Under the pieces are notes generated by a model. That model saw only the letters and a program-made list of their open reading frames with translations. It was not told the DNA's origin and made no database searches. A stretch of 64,000 nucleotides of DNA from an uncultured bacterium (GTDB lineage Bacteria > Hydrogenedentota > Hydrogenedentia > Hydrogenedentales > CAILVY01). The stretch covers positions 1-64,000 of the forward strand of contig CALEDJ010000013.1 in assembly GCA_937951485.1 (NCBI GenBank), written 5' to 3'. A program made the position numbers and the translations under genes. This document shows positions 43,439 through 51,616 of this stretch, piece by piece (within the stretch, counting starts at the first letter, position 1; each line of letters starts with the position of its first letter).

Positions 43439-43468
43439 CGGCCACATGCTGTTGTGGCCGGTCTCCTG
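43439..43468. repeat. Hairpin and GGCCACA-family repeat unit
   Basis: GGCCACA (43440-43446) and TGTGGCC (43453-43459) form a hairpin between the convergent genes. TGTGGCCGGTCTCCTG (43453-43468) is the reverse complement of a block found twice at 44896-44986, so the hairpin belongs to a dispersed intergenic repeat family. It might also help end both transcripts. Confidence 0.6.
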
Positions 43469-43574
43469 CGTGTCCGCCGTAGCCTTCACGCGAAGGCGGG
43501 GGCACGTCAATATGCACAACCGAAGGTCTCCAAAGATGATCGTGGGATACCCGGCGTGTTGAGGCGCGAACACG

Positions 43575-44597
43575 TCACAAATCACGAAGAGTCACCGCCA
43601 GCGCGACGATATTATCGCGCGTGGCGCGCAAGCGCACGGCGTCTTTTTCGGTAATGATTACCCATCCGCTTGTTGGAAGGGTATCGGCGGGAATGTCGGC
43701 ATGGTCTGGGAAGATTCTGCGGGAAGCGATCGTGATTCCCAGGGATTCCAAAGTTCTGAAGAAAGACTCCGGATTCCCTATGGCGCACACGGCATGCACC
43801 GGCTCCCGGCACAGCGTGTCCAGCGGCACCGCCGCGCCGTCCGCCACGCGGTGGAATCCCTCCGGCGCGTGGCGTGTGAGCCGGATGGGCGCGTCGGGAT
43901 GCAGCGCGCGCACGCGCTGCACGAGCGCATCGAGGTCCGCACACTGATCGCAGCGCGTCAATATGATGGCGGTGGCGCGCCGGACGGCGTGGAGCGGTTC
44001 CCGCAGGATGCCACGCGGGATCAGGTGTCCGTTTCCGAACGGATTAACGGCATCAATGATCAGGATGTTCTCATCGCGTTCAAGGGCGACATGCTGGAAG
44101 CCATCGTCCATGATCAGCGTGTCGCACCCAAACTGCGCGACAGCCAGACGCGCCCCGGCAACGCGTTTGGCGGCCTTGACCACAATGACGCCCGGCACGC
44201 GGCGCAGAATGAGCGCCGCTTCATCGCCGATCCGATCCGCAATGTCATCGGCAAGGTCTTGCGAAGATACCGCCAGCGGTTCGGGCGTTCTTTGCGCGCG
44301 ATAGCCCCGGGTAATCACCGCCACCTTTCGCCCGGCGGCCAGTTCCAGTCCGGCCCGCTCGATGACCGCAGGCGTCTTGCCGGCGCCGCCCGCCGTGATG
44401 TTGCCGAAACTGACGACCCGTGCATCCACACGGGTACGGGGACCGTGCAGGCGAAGCCACATTCCCACGCGAGGGAAAACGGTTGCGGCCTGAAGCGCGG
44501 CGGCGAGGACAGGGGGGAGGGGATCACCCCGGCGAACGCGCTCCGCCCAGTCCTGCATGAAAGAACAAGAACTTATTGAAAGGCTGGAATTATTCAT
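43575..44597 (-). CDS. lpxK: Tetraacyldisaccharide 4'-kinase LpxK
   Basis: 340 residues, normal length. Adds the 4'-phosphate to the lipid A precursor at the inner membrane. Walker A-like GNITAGGAGKTP, VITRGYRAQ, the family block DDGFQHVALERD and the C-terminal ITEKDAVRL are all there. AGGA lies 5 bases before the ATG at 44597. The window holds no other lipid A gene. It shows that the organism makes LPS or at least lipid A. Confidence 0.95.
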   Translation of the reverse strand: MNNSSLSISSCSFMQDWAERVRRGDPLPPVLAAALQAATVFPRVGMWLRLHGPRTRVDARVVSFGNITAGGAGKTPAVIERAGLELAAGRKVAVITRGYRAQRTPEPLAVSSQDLADDIADRIGDEAALILRRVPGVIVVKAAKRVAGARLAVAQFGCDTLIMDDGFQHVALERDENILIIDAVNPFGNGHLIPRGILREPLHAVRRATAIILTRCDQCADLDALVQRVRALHPDAPIRLTRHAPEGFHRVADGAAVPLDTLCREPVHAVCAIGNPESFFRTLESLGITIASRRIFPDHADIPADTLPTSGWVIITEKDAVRLRATRDNIVALAVTLRDL

Positions 44598-45091
44598 AAA
44601 ATTCCTGCCCTCGCCGCGGGGAGCGGTGCATTCCGTTCTCGTTCAAAAAACTCGTTTAGATGAAGACAAGAAATGACTGTCCATATTACATCCCCCAACC
44701 GGCTGTCACCGGTCACCCTCTTCGAAGGGGGATTTGCCTGGGCATTCCTGGATGATAAACGACGCGTTGGCTGTTTTCTTTTTCTGGATGTTGCCGTCGT
44801 GACCGGTCTCCCGACCGCGCCACAGCGCCGAGCGAAGGTCTCCATCACAGAATAATGTACAGTGGGGGAAAGCCCCGGGGTCTCATGCCCGGTTCGGTCA
44901 GGAGACCGGCCACAACAGAAGCAGTGTTCGACAAAGTACGGAGCGTCGCAAAAGGCGACCGTAAGCGGGTCAGGAGACCGGCCACACCGGAAGTATTGTT
45001 CGACACCACAAAACGCGCATGAATCCCCCTTTGAAGGGGGTGGCGCGAAGCGCCGGGGGATGTGAAAATTGGAAGTCATTTCAAGGGATTC
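44598..45091. repeat. Gene-free stretch with an inverted-repeat element and direct repeats
   Basis: Ends 44688-44734 and 45022-45063 are inverted copies of one block: ACATCCCCC, a GC-rich centre, then an AAGGGGGATT edge. Between them, GGTCAGGAGACCGGCCACA occurs twice (44896-44914 and 44968-44986, 72 bases apart); a looser inverted relative is near 44801. Short frames inside lack ribosome sites. The whole looks like a non-coding, MITE-like element of about 375 bases, between lpxK and dprA. Confidence 0.65.
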
Positions 45092-46297
45092 TCATCGCGG
45101 GGCGAATCGCTTACCGCTGAACTGCCGGACCAGCCCCTTCAATTCCAGCATGGTCAGGGAACTCAGCGCCTCGGACACGGAAATGCGGCAGGCCATGGCA
45201 ATTTCATCCACAAAGGATCCATCAGGCGACAACACGGACAGCACGTCTTGTTCCGTGGGGGAAACCGACGGCACGGGAGCAGGCGGCTTTGAGTGAGTGG
45301 CAGGGATCGCCCCGGCTTGCATGGCCGCTGCAGGCGCAGGGGGCGCGGCGGACAGTTTCGGCGCGGATTCCGGCATCGGCGATTGTTCGGATTGGGCGGG
45401 GCGGATGGGCTGACGCGCCGATGCGGGCACGTCCAATTCCACAAGGATATCTTCGACCGTTTCGACCAGTTTTGCGCCTTCGCGGATGAGCGAATGCGGC
45501 CCCATGCTGTTGCGCTGTCCCACCTGACCGGGCACGGCATAAACCTCGCGGCCCTGTTCCGCCGCATGCCGAGCGGTAAGCAGCGATCCGCTGCCGGGCG
45601 GCGCTTCCACCACGACGGTCCCCAGCGAAATCCCGCTGATGATCCGGTTGCGCTGCGGGAAATTGCCCTTGAGCGGTTTCATGCCCATCGGAAAGGGCGA
45701 CAACACGCAGCCCTGTCTGATGATTCGCTGCATCAGGTCAGCATGCTCGGCGGGAAACACGATGTCCACGCCGCTGCCCAGCACGGCGATGGTGCGGCCG
45801 CCGGCCTCCAGCGCGCCGCGATGCGCCGCCGCGTCAATGCCCTGCGCCATGCCGCTGACCACCGTAATGCTGCGTGCGGCCAGTTCGCCGCCCAGGCGCT
45901 CCGCCATGCGCAGGCCATAGGCCGTGGCTTTGCGCGTGCCGACAATCGCGACGCAATGCTGATCGGATTCGTACAATTCTCCGCGAACAAAGAGTGCCAG
46001 TGGGGGATCATAGATTTCCGCGAGGCGGGTCGGATACAGGGAGTCATCCAGTGATACGAAGCGCGCCTGGTATTTTGCCAACGCCTGCTCCTGCGCCTCC
46101 ACATTCACCACCTGTTTGTAACCCCGGATGCGTTGCGCCAGCCGGTCGCCGACCACCTCGGCCAGCGCCGCCTCGGATGCGCGCAATACCGATCCCGGCG
46201 TGCCGAACCGCGCCAGCAGCCGCACAAACAACGTCGTTCCGACTCCGGGCGTCAGCGTCAGCGCAAGCCATTCGCGTTGTTCGTCTGTGAGTGGCAT
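45092..46297 (-). CDS. dprA: DNA-processing protein DprA
   Basis: 401 residues from ATG 46297. DprA protects incoming single-stranded DNA and loads RecA in transformation. Helix-hairpin-helix-like TPGVGTTLFVRLLARFG near the start, then the Rossmann core: SVVGTRKATAYG-type region VAIVGTRKATAYG, VSGMAQGIDAAAHRGAL, TIAVLGSGVDIVFP and VVVEAPPGSGSLLTA. A Pro/Ala linker (about 305-340) leads to a C-terminal winged helix (SLTMLELKGLVRQFSGKRF). The upstream promoter places the transcription start at this very ATG, so the mRNA seems leaderless. Confidence 0.95.
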   Translation of the reverse strand: MPLTDEQREWLALTLTPGVGTTLFVRLLARFGTPGSVLRASEAALAEVVGDRLAQRIRGYKQVVNVEAQEQALAKYQARFVSLDDSLYPTRLAEIYDPPLALFVRGELYESDQHCVAIVGTRKATAYGLRMAERLGGELAARSITVVSGMAQGIDAAAHRGALEAGGRTIAVLGSGVDIVFPAEHADLMQRIIRQGCVLSPFPMGMKPLKGNFPQRNRIISGISLGTVVVEAPPGSGSLLTARHAAEQGREVYAVPGQVGQRNSMGPHSLIREGAKLVETVEDILVELDVPASARQPIRPAQSEQSPMPESAPKLSAAPPAPAAAMQAGAIPATHSKPPAPVPSVSPTEQDVLSVLSPDGSFVDEIAMACRISVSEALSSLTMLELKGLVRQFSGKRFAPR

Positions 46298-46303
46298 GCG
46301 GAT

Positions 46304-46312
46304 ACTATAGCA
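46304..46312 (-). promoter_or_regulatory. Extended -10 promoter of dprA (leaderless)
   Basis: TGC-TATAGT on the minus strand, ending 6 bases before the ATG at 46297, so a standard start would fall on the A of ATG. The -35 region is weak (TTGCAT at an 19-base spacing). Confidence 0.5.
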
Positions 46313-46469
46313 TTCTCCTGCATCGCCAATGCAATTGCGGAAGACCGGCAAGAAAAAGAAAAGCAGTCGGAGAGGCCCATGTAAAACTCTCTGTTATAAA
46401 TATAGAAAAGCAATACTGCCGGTATTTCAAGGGCGAGACGTTCATGCCATGGAAGGTTTTGCAGGAGCC

Positions 46470-46964
46470 TCAGGAATCCGGATGATAGGTTTCCACAATG
46501 ACGCGGTTGGAGGAAACGCGCCATTTCGCCGCATAGGACCGCTCATAGTATTTGTCGTTCAGTTGATGGATGAGGTCTGCCGATGCAGCCAAATCATGCT
46601 CCATCACATCCCGCATCGAAAGCAGCCCCATGATTTCGCCTTCCTTGCCAACGACCAGCAGATGCCGCACCTTGTTCATGTGCATCAGGGCTTTGGCAAG
46701 ATTGATGTCGTCGTTGATGTGGACGGTGATGGGATTGCGGCTCATCACGTCTTCCACAAGAACCTCATCGGGATTCAGCCTCTTATGGATGACGCGGTGC
46801 ATCAGGTCGCGTTCCGAAAAGACCCCCACGACTTCATCCTCCACTTTGACCACGACTGCGCCCACCCTGTTCTTGCAGAGACAATCAACGGCCTCCCGAA
46901 CGGTGTTTTTCGGTGTGACCCAAAACATCTCGCGCCCTTCCAGGAAATCCTTCAAGCGTTCCAT
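46470..46964 (-). CDS. Two-CBS-domain protein
   Basis: 164 residues from ATG 46964, with GGAGGA in front; the frame to 47006 is longer without need. Two CBS units: about 10-65 (NTVREAVDCLCKNRVGAVVV, VVGVFSERDLMHRVI) and 78-135 (DVMSRNPITVHINDDI, RHLLVVGKEGEIMGLLSMRDVM). CBS pairs bind adenosine nucleotides and regulate partners. No other domain is attached and no partner is adjacent. A short tail (WRVSSNRVIVETY) follows. Confidence 0.92.
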   Translation of the reverse strand: MERLKDFLEGREMFWVTPKNTVREAVDCLCKNRVGAVVVKVEDEVVGVFSERDLMHRVIHKRLNPDEVLVEDVMSRNPITVHINDDINLAKALMHMNKVRHLLVVGKEGEIMGLLSMRDVMEHDLAASADLIHQLNDKYYERSYAAKWRVSSNRVIVETYHPDS

Positions 46965-47167
46965 GGCCTTGTCCTCCTGGCGTTGTTTTGTTGCCCGTCT
47001 TAACATCCCGGAACAGCATCATATTCCATCCTGTTTCAAATCTCGCACACTTTATTGTAACAGAATCAAGACGGAATGGCGGCTTGTTTGTGAAGGGGTG
47101 CAGCGGTCATAATTCCACAGCCGACAGCAACTTGGAACAAAGACGTGGAAAATAAGGAGAATTTGTT

Positions 47168-48382
47168 TTGACCATCGGAAAACCAAAGCAACTGGCGTTG
47201 TTCGGGGGCGACCCCGTGCGCGGCCCGGAAAAGACATGGCCGTCCTGGCCCATTCACGATGATCTGGAACGGACCGCGGTCCTGGAGGTCTTGGAAAGCG
47301 GCAAATGGTTCTTCGGGGAGCGCGTGAGGCGATTCGAGCGGGAATACGCCGCCTTCCAGGATGCGCAACATTGCGTTTCCTGCACCAGCGGCACCACGGC
47401 AGCGGAGGTGATTCTGCAGGCACTGGGGATTGGACCGGGCGATGAGGTGATTGTGCCGCCCTATACGTTCATCGCCACGGCGTCGGCGGTCATGCGGCGG
47501 GGGGCCACGCCGGTCTTTGTGGATGTGGACAAGTCCTGGTGTCTGGACCCCAACCTGATCGAGCAGGCCATCACGCCGCGCACGCGGGCGATTATGCCGG
47601 TGCACTTCGGGGGGCGCATATGCGACATTGACCGCATCCGGGCACTTGCGCAGCGACACAAACTCACATTCATCGAGGATGCGTGCCATTCCTGGGGCGG
47701 CAAATGGGAAGGAAAGGGGACGGGGGCATTGGGACATTGCGGTTTTTTCAGTTTCCAGTACTCCAAGAACATCACAGCGGGCGAGGGCGGAGCGATCCTG
47801 ACGGATGATCCGGACCTGGCCGCCTTGTGTCGGTCCATTGTAAATTGCGGGCGGGTGGAAGGCGCCCCTTGGTATCACCACGAGAATCTGGGAACCAATG
47901 CCCGCATGACGGAAATGGCCGCCGCCATTCTCAGCATGCAACTCACACGCCTCGAAGAACAGACTCTCCGCAGGGAATGCAATGCCGCGTACCTGAACGC
48001 GGAACTTGGTGAAATTGAGGGTTTGACACCGCAACCCGCCAGCAATCGCATTACCCGGCGCGCATATCACCTTTACTGCCTGCGAATTGACGAAGAAAGA
48101 TTTGGCTGTTCCCGCAAACGTTTCATTGAAGCCGCAAATGCAGAAGGACTCCCGATTGGCGCAGGCTATCCGATCCCCCTGTACCGGCAGCCTGTCTTTG
48201 CGAAGTTTTCCCATCACGATTACAGCGCCTGCGAATGCCCGGTAGCGGAAGACCTCTGCGCCAGGAGCGGCATGTGGTTCGCCCATCAATTGCTGCTGGC
48301 GGAAGAGGAAGACATGCGGGACATTGTACGTATCATAATCAAGATTAAAGAAAATGTATCGGCGTTGCGGGAAGAACAATGA
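47168..48382 (+). CDS. DegT/DnrJ/EryC1-type aminotransferase
   Basis: 404 residues from TTG 47168, with AAGGAGA upstream. A PLP-dependent aminotransferase fold: CTSGTTAAEVILQAL, PPYTFIATASAVMRRG, Asp171 in FIEDACHSWGG and the PLP Lys200 in FFSFQYSKNITAGEGGAI. Usual substrates are keto-sugars for nucleotide- or antibiotic-sugar paths. It is about 28% similar by eye to the DegT gene at 27717, with a different Lys context (FQYSK against CQNK), so a different substrate is likely. Alone on its strand. Confidence 0.9.
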   Translation: MTIGKPKQLALFGGDPVRGPEKTWPSWPIHDDLERTAVLEVLESGKWFFGERVRRFEREYAAFQDAQHCVSCTSGTTAAEVILQALGIGPGDEVIVPPYTFIATASAVMRRGATPVFVDVDKSWCLDPNLIEQAITPRTRAIMPVHFGGRICDIDRIRALAQRHKLTFIEDACHSWGGKWEGKGTGALGHCGFFSFQYSKNITAGEGGAILTDDPDLAALCRSIVNCGRVEGAPWYHHENLGTNARMTEMAAAILSMQLTRLEEQTLRRECNAAYLNAELGEIEGLTPQPASNRITRRAYHLYCLRIDEERFGCSRKRFIEAANAEGLPIGAGYPIPLYRQPVFAKFSHHDYSACECPVAEDLCARSGMWFAHQLLLAEEEDMRDIVRIIIKIKENVSALREEQ

Positions 48383-48520
48383 TATCGTCCGCGCTTGGCA
48401 TTCAAGAACAATCACGGCGATCCGGATTCGATCTCTTTTCTCGACTTCTGTGCGGCAAACGCATATGTTTGATGAATGTTGTCATCTGCCATGTCGTGAG
48501 TAACTTTTTTTACCTCAAGA

Positions 48521-48610
48521 CCCGTCACCCCCGCGAAAGCGGGGACCCGGATAAAACCGAAGGTCTCGTAAATTTGATTATTGGGTTTCCGCCTGCGCGG
48601 GAATGACGGG
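48521..48610. repeat. Paired REP-like inverted repeats (BIME-like)
   Basis: CCCGTCA at 48521 and TGACGGG ending at 48610 frame a 90-base unit whose two ends are inverted relatives: GTCACCCCCGCGAAAGCGGG and the complement of TTTCCGCCTGCGCGGGAATG. This is a common palindromic intergenic repeat; the middle is AT-richer. It lies in the gap before the zinc-ribbon gene. Confidence 0.75.
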
Positions 48611-48688
48611 TGCAGTGGCCTTGGGTGCGATATCCAATGCACGTGGTTTCATCTGCGCCGCATCAGGCATACAATGCGAGAGGAGTAC

Positions 48689-48874
48689 GTGTCGCTGTTG
48701 ACCAGTTCAGGGGAAAAAGCCAACCGAAAAACGAAAAAAGCACAGGTCGCATCCAAAAGGGAAGCAGCATCCGCCTCAACGGTGACCTGTCCGCATTGTC
48801 GCTACGAGCGTCCCGCCGCCGATTCCTGCTGCCGCATCTGCGGCTATCCGTGGCGATGGGGCGGAAAATCTTGA
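48689..48874 (+). CDS. Small zinc-ribbon protein upstream of pilT
   Basis: 61 residues from GTG 48689, preceded by GAGAGGAG; an in-frame ATG at 48674 (66 residues) lacks a ribosome site. The N-terminal half is Lys/Ala/Ser-rich. Residues about 39-57 hold CPHC...CRIC, a four-Cys zinc ribbon (VTCPHCRYE, SCCRICGYPW). It ends 69 bases before pilT on the same strand, so it may share a transcript with it. Function unknown; the ribbon could bind nucleic acid or a protein partner. Confidence 0.6.
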   Translation: MSLLTSSGEKANRKTKKAQVASKREAASASTVTCPHCRYERPAADSCCRICGYPWRWGGKS

Positions 48875-48943
48875 ATCCACGGGGATGATGCGATTCTGCT
48901 GTTGTGGTACGATAATGGCCGGGAATGAAGGAGGAAATGGGTC

Positions 48944-50041
48944 ATGTCGCTGCTGCGGAAAATACTGGAACACGCGGTGAGGCACGGCGCTTCCGATGTG
49001 CACCTGGCGGTGGGTAGTCCGCCCGCAGTGCGCATTGACGGTGAAATCCGCTTCGTTCAGGCGGAGAATCTCACCCCTGCCGACACAATGGCATTTCTGG
49101 ATGAAATCATGAATGATCGCCAGAAAGAGGCGTTCCTGAATTCCGGAGACGCCGACCTCGCGCACAGTGTGCCGGGGCTGGGGCGTTTCCGCGTGAACGT
49201 ACTGCGCCAGCGGGGTTCCGTGGGCATTATCATGCGGCATGTGCGCGGGAAAATTCTGGACTTTGCGACCTTGAACCTCCCTCCCGCGATGAATCGCATA
49301 GCAGACCTCCCGCGCGGACTGGTCCTGATCACCGGCACGACCGGCAGCGGCAAATCAACGACATTAGCGTCCATGATTGACTGGATCAATCAGCGTAAAC
49401 GCATGCACATCATCACCCTGGAAGACCCGATTGAATTCCTGCATACAAACAAAAAAAGCCTGATCAATCAGCGGGAAATCCTGATTGACACCAAAGATTT
49501 CTATGTGGCGCTGCGCGCCGCCATGCGCGAAGACCCCGATGTTATTCTCATCGGCGAAATGCGCGACGCCGAAACGTTCCAGGCCGCCATCTCCGCCTCG
49601 GAGACGGGCCATATCGTTTTCTCCACCCTGCACACCACCAACGCCATGCTGACCCTCGACCGTATCCTCGACATGTTTCCCTCGACCATGCACCAGCAGG
49701 TGCGGTCCCAGATTTCCCTGCAACTGAAGGCGTGCGTGTCGCAGCGCCTGCTCCCGTCCGCCGACGGCACGGGACGGGTGCCCGCCGTCGAGGTCATGTT
49801 CAACAATCCCGGCATCGCCATGCTGATCAAGGAGAACAACCTGAAGCAGATTCCCACCGCGATCGCCAATGGCCAGGAGGAAGGCATGCAAACCTTCAAC
49901 ATGAGCCTGACCCGGCTGATCAAAAGCGGACTGGTCAAGGAAAGCGATGCCATGGTGGCATCCGACAACCCGGACGAGTTAAAGATGATGCTTCAGGGCA
50001 TCCACCTCAGCACCGGACGCGGCGGCATTCTGAAACGCTGA
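48944..50041 (+). CDS. pilT: Type IV pilus retraction ATPase (PilT-type)
   Basis: 365 residues, normal length, strong AAGGAGG ribosome site. Hexameric ATPase that pulls back type IV pili and drives twitching or DNA uptake. N-terminal PAS-like part with RHGASDVHLAVGSPPAVRIDG; Walker A GTTGSGKST at 131-139; Asp box HIITLEDPIEFLH; Walker B PDVILIGEMRD; His box STLHTTNAMLTLDRIL. The C-terminus (LTRLIKSGLV) differs from the usual AIRNLIRE motif, so a PilU-like role is possible. dprA nearby fits a link with DNA uptake. Confidence 0.9.
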   Translation: MSLLRKILEHAVRHGASDVHLAVGSPPAVRIDGEIRFVQAENLTPADTMAFLDEIMNDRQKEAFLNSGDADLAHSVPGLGRFRVNVLRQRGSVGIIMRHVRGKILDFATLNLPPAMNRIADLPRGLVLITGTTGSGKSTTLASMIDWINQRKRMHIITLEDPIEFLHTNKKSLINQREILIDTKDFYVALRAAMREDPDVILIGEMRDAETFQAAISASETGHIVFSTLHTTNAMLTLDRILDMFPSTMHQQVRSQISLQLKACVSQRLLPSADGTGRVPAVEVMFNNPGIAMLIKENNLKQIPTAIANGQEEGMQTFNMSLTRLIKSGLVKESDAMVASDNPDELKMMLQGIHLSTGRGGILKR

Positions 50042-50064
50042 AATGTCTTGTTCTTGATAACTGC

Positions 50065-51426
50065 TCAGGAGCCGCTGGCTTGGGCGGTATCCGCGTCCTT
50101 TTGCGCCACGGGATCATAGGCGCGGCCCTCCGTCGGAAACGTCTTGGGGATGACGGTCATTTCTGTGCAGGACCCGAAATTCATGCCGATATCGCCGGGA
50201 AATTGCACTTCAATGTAGAACGCTTTCCAGCCGGTTTCAGGCGGTTCCATGCGTACGGAAGCCTTTTTCACGCCCTCCAGGGCGGTACTGGTCCAAGTGG
50301 AGGAACGAAAGTCACGGTTGGGGGAATGCGCCTGCCACAGGATCGCCTTCCCATCTTCCCGATCCCACATCACCTCCAGGGCGCCTTGTCCGTCTGAATT
50401 CCAGGAGATCTTCGGGAACGGCTTTCCGGTCAGAAATGACACATAGAAATGAATCAGCGTTGAGACACCATCCAGGTTGACATCGTGGCCGACATTCGCC
50501 TGATAGTAGAGGTGCTTCTCACCCTTCAGTCCGGGGAAATAGAAATTGGCGGCGTCCACTGTCCAATAGGGGTCATTGGTCCCCAGTAAGATAAGTTTCG
50601 GGATGGTGATCTTTTCCCGATAGGCGTAGGGGTCAACAATACTCAAAAGTCTCTGTCCCTCCGGGGTGTCCATGTGACTCTGAACGCTGAGATCGGTGTA
50701 TTCATCAATCTGTTCACTGTAGCCGCCGTAACACGCCAGTTGATGCTCCATCTGCGGCTTCATGTTGAGCACATCAATGACGCCTGGGGCGATGGCCTGA
50801 ACACGCGGATCGCCTGAGGCCGCCGCCAGCCAGGTGGTCCAGCCGCGCTTGGAACCGCCCGTCAATAGAAATCCCGTTACCGCCTGGTCATGTTTCTCCT
50901 TCAGGATGGACTGGACAGCATCCATTGCGCGGACGGCGCTCTTGACCATGGGCAACAGCAGCGGCCAGTCATCGCCCTGCCCGCGAAGAAACCTGTCATA
51001 GGTCAAAGCGATGATTTCATCCTCTTTCAATCCATCAAAGAGCGGTTGATTGGGCACTTGAAACAGGGCGCAGACGACGGATTTGGTCTGGGCGGCGACC
51101 ATGCCGATGATTTCCGCCTCCCGGTTCTGAAAAGCCGGCGGCACATCACGGTTATCCCCGCCACCGATGAGCATCAGGGCCTTGTCGGGGTGAACGATCT
51201 CTGGTGGCCGCACCATGACAAGCCAGTGCTTCCAGACAATGCCCTGCCACGTCTGCGAGGTCAATCGTATCACATCAATGGTGTTTTCCCCCTGCGCGCG
51301 GGTTTCCACAATTTCATATGCATAGACGTCATCCGCTCGCTGAACATATTCGGAGAGTACAGCCGTCGCACTGCCGGAAATCAACATCACCGCAATGAAC
51401 AACATTGTCATCCGCTTCACAAGCAT
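50065..51426 (-). CDS. PhoPQ-activated pathogenicity-related family hydrolase, exported
   Basis: 453 residues from ATG 51426, with AAAGGAG 7 bases upstream; the longer frame to 51456 is unnecessary. Signal peptide about 1-22. Alpha/beta-hydrolase features: TGFLLTGGSKRGWTTWL with the nucleophile Ser in G-x-S-x-x-G, KLILLGTNDPYW (Asp) and QANVGHD (His). This matches the PhoPQ-related family (PF10142), which also occurs in non-pathogens with no link to the PhoPQ system. Probably periplasmic esterase-like. Convergent with pilT. Confidence 0.88.
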   Translation of the reverse strand: MLVKRMTMLFIAVMLISGSATAVLSEYVQRADDVYAYEIVETRAQGENTIDVIRLTSQTWQGIVWKHWLVMVRPPEIVHPDKALMLIGGGDNRDVPPAFQNREAEIIGMVAAQTKSVVCALFQVPNQPLFDGLKEDEIIALTYDRFLRGQGDDWPLLLPMVKSAVRAMDAVQSILKEKHDQAVTGFLLTGGSKRGWTTWLAAASGDPRVQAIAPGVIDVLNMKPQMEHQLACYGGYSEQIDEYTDLSVQSHMDTPEGQRLLSIVDPYAYREKITIPKLILLGTNDPYWTVDAANFYFPGLKGEKHLYYQANVGHDVNLDGVSTLIHFYVSFLTGKPFPKISWNSDGQGALEVMWDREDGKAILWQAHSPNRDFRSSTWTSTALEGVKKASVRMEPPETGWKAFYIEVQFPGDIGMNFGSCTEMTVIPKTFPTEGRAYDPVAQKDADTAQASGS

Positions 51427-51616
51427 CTCAAAACTCCTTTCTCGTTGGTTTTTCATCTATGACTGTTCTTATGCCTTTCGCGTACAAAGAGCAACGATGT
51501 TTCAGCCTGTCACATGCTCTGGAGTCCAGGCTTCCGCCTGCCGAATGCAGGCGTGACGCCTGCGCGCAAGTTCTTGTGCATCAGCAAATCCAGACCATGT
51601 TTCCCTATACGAAGTT

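Noticed and set aside
44673-45065. Short plus-strand frames in the gap between lpxK and dprA
   Set aside because: They lie inside the inverted-repeat element, lack ribosome sites and translate repeated DNA.
50065-51426. PhoPQ virulence regulation inferred from the family name
   Set aside because: The name comes from one Salmonella study. No phoP or phoQ gene lies in the window and the family is common in free-living bacteria.
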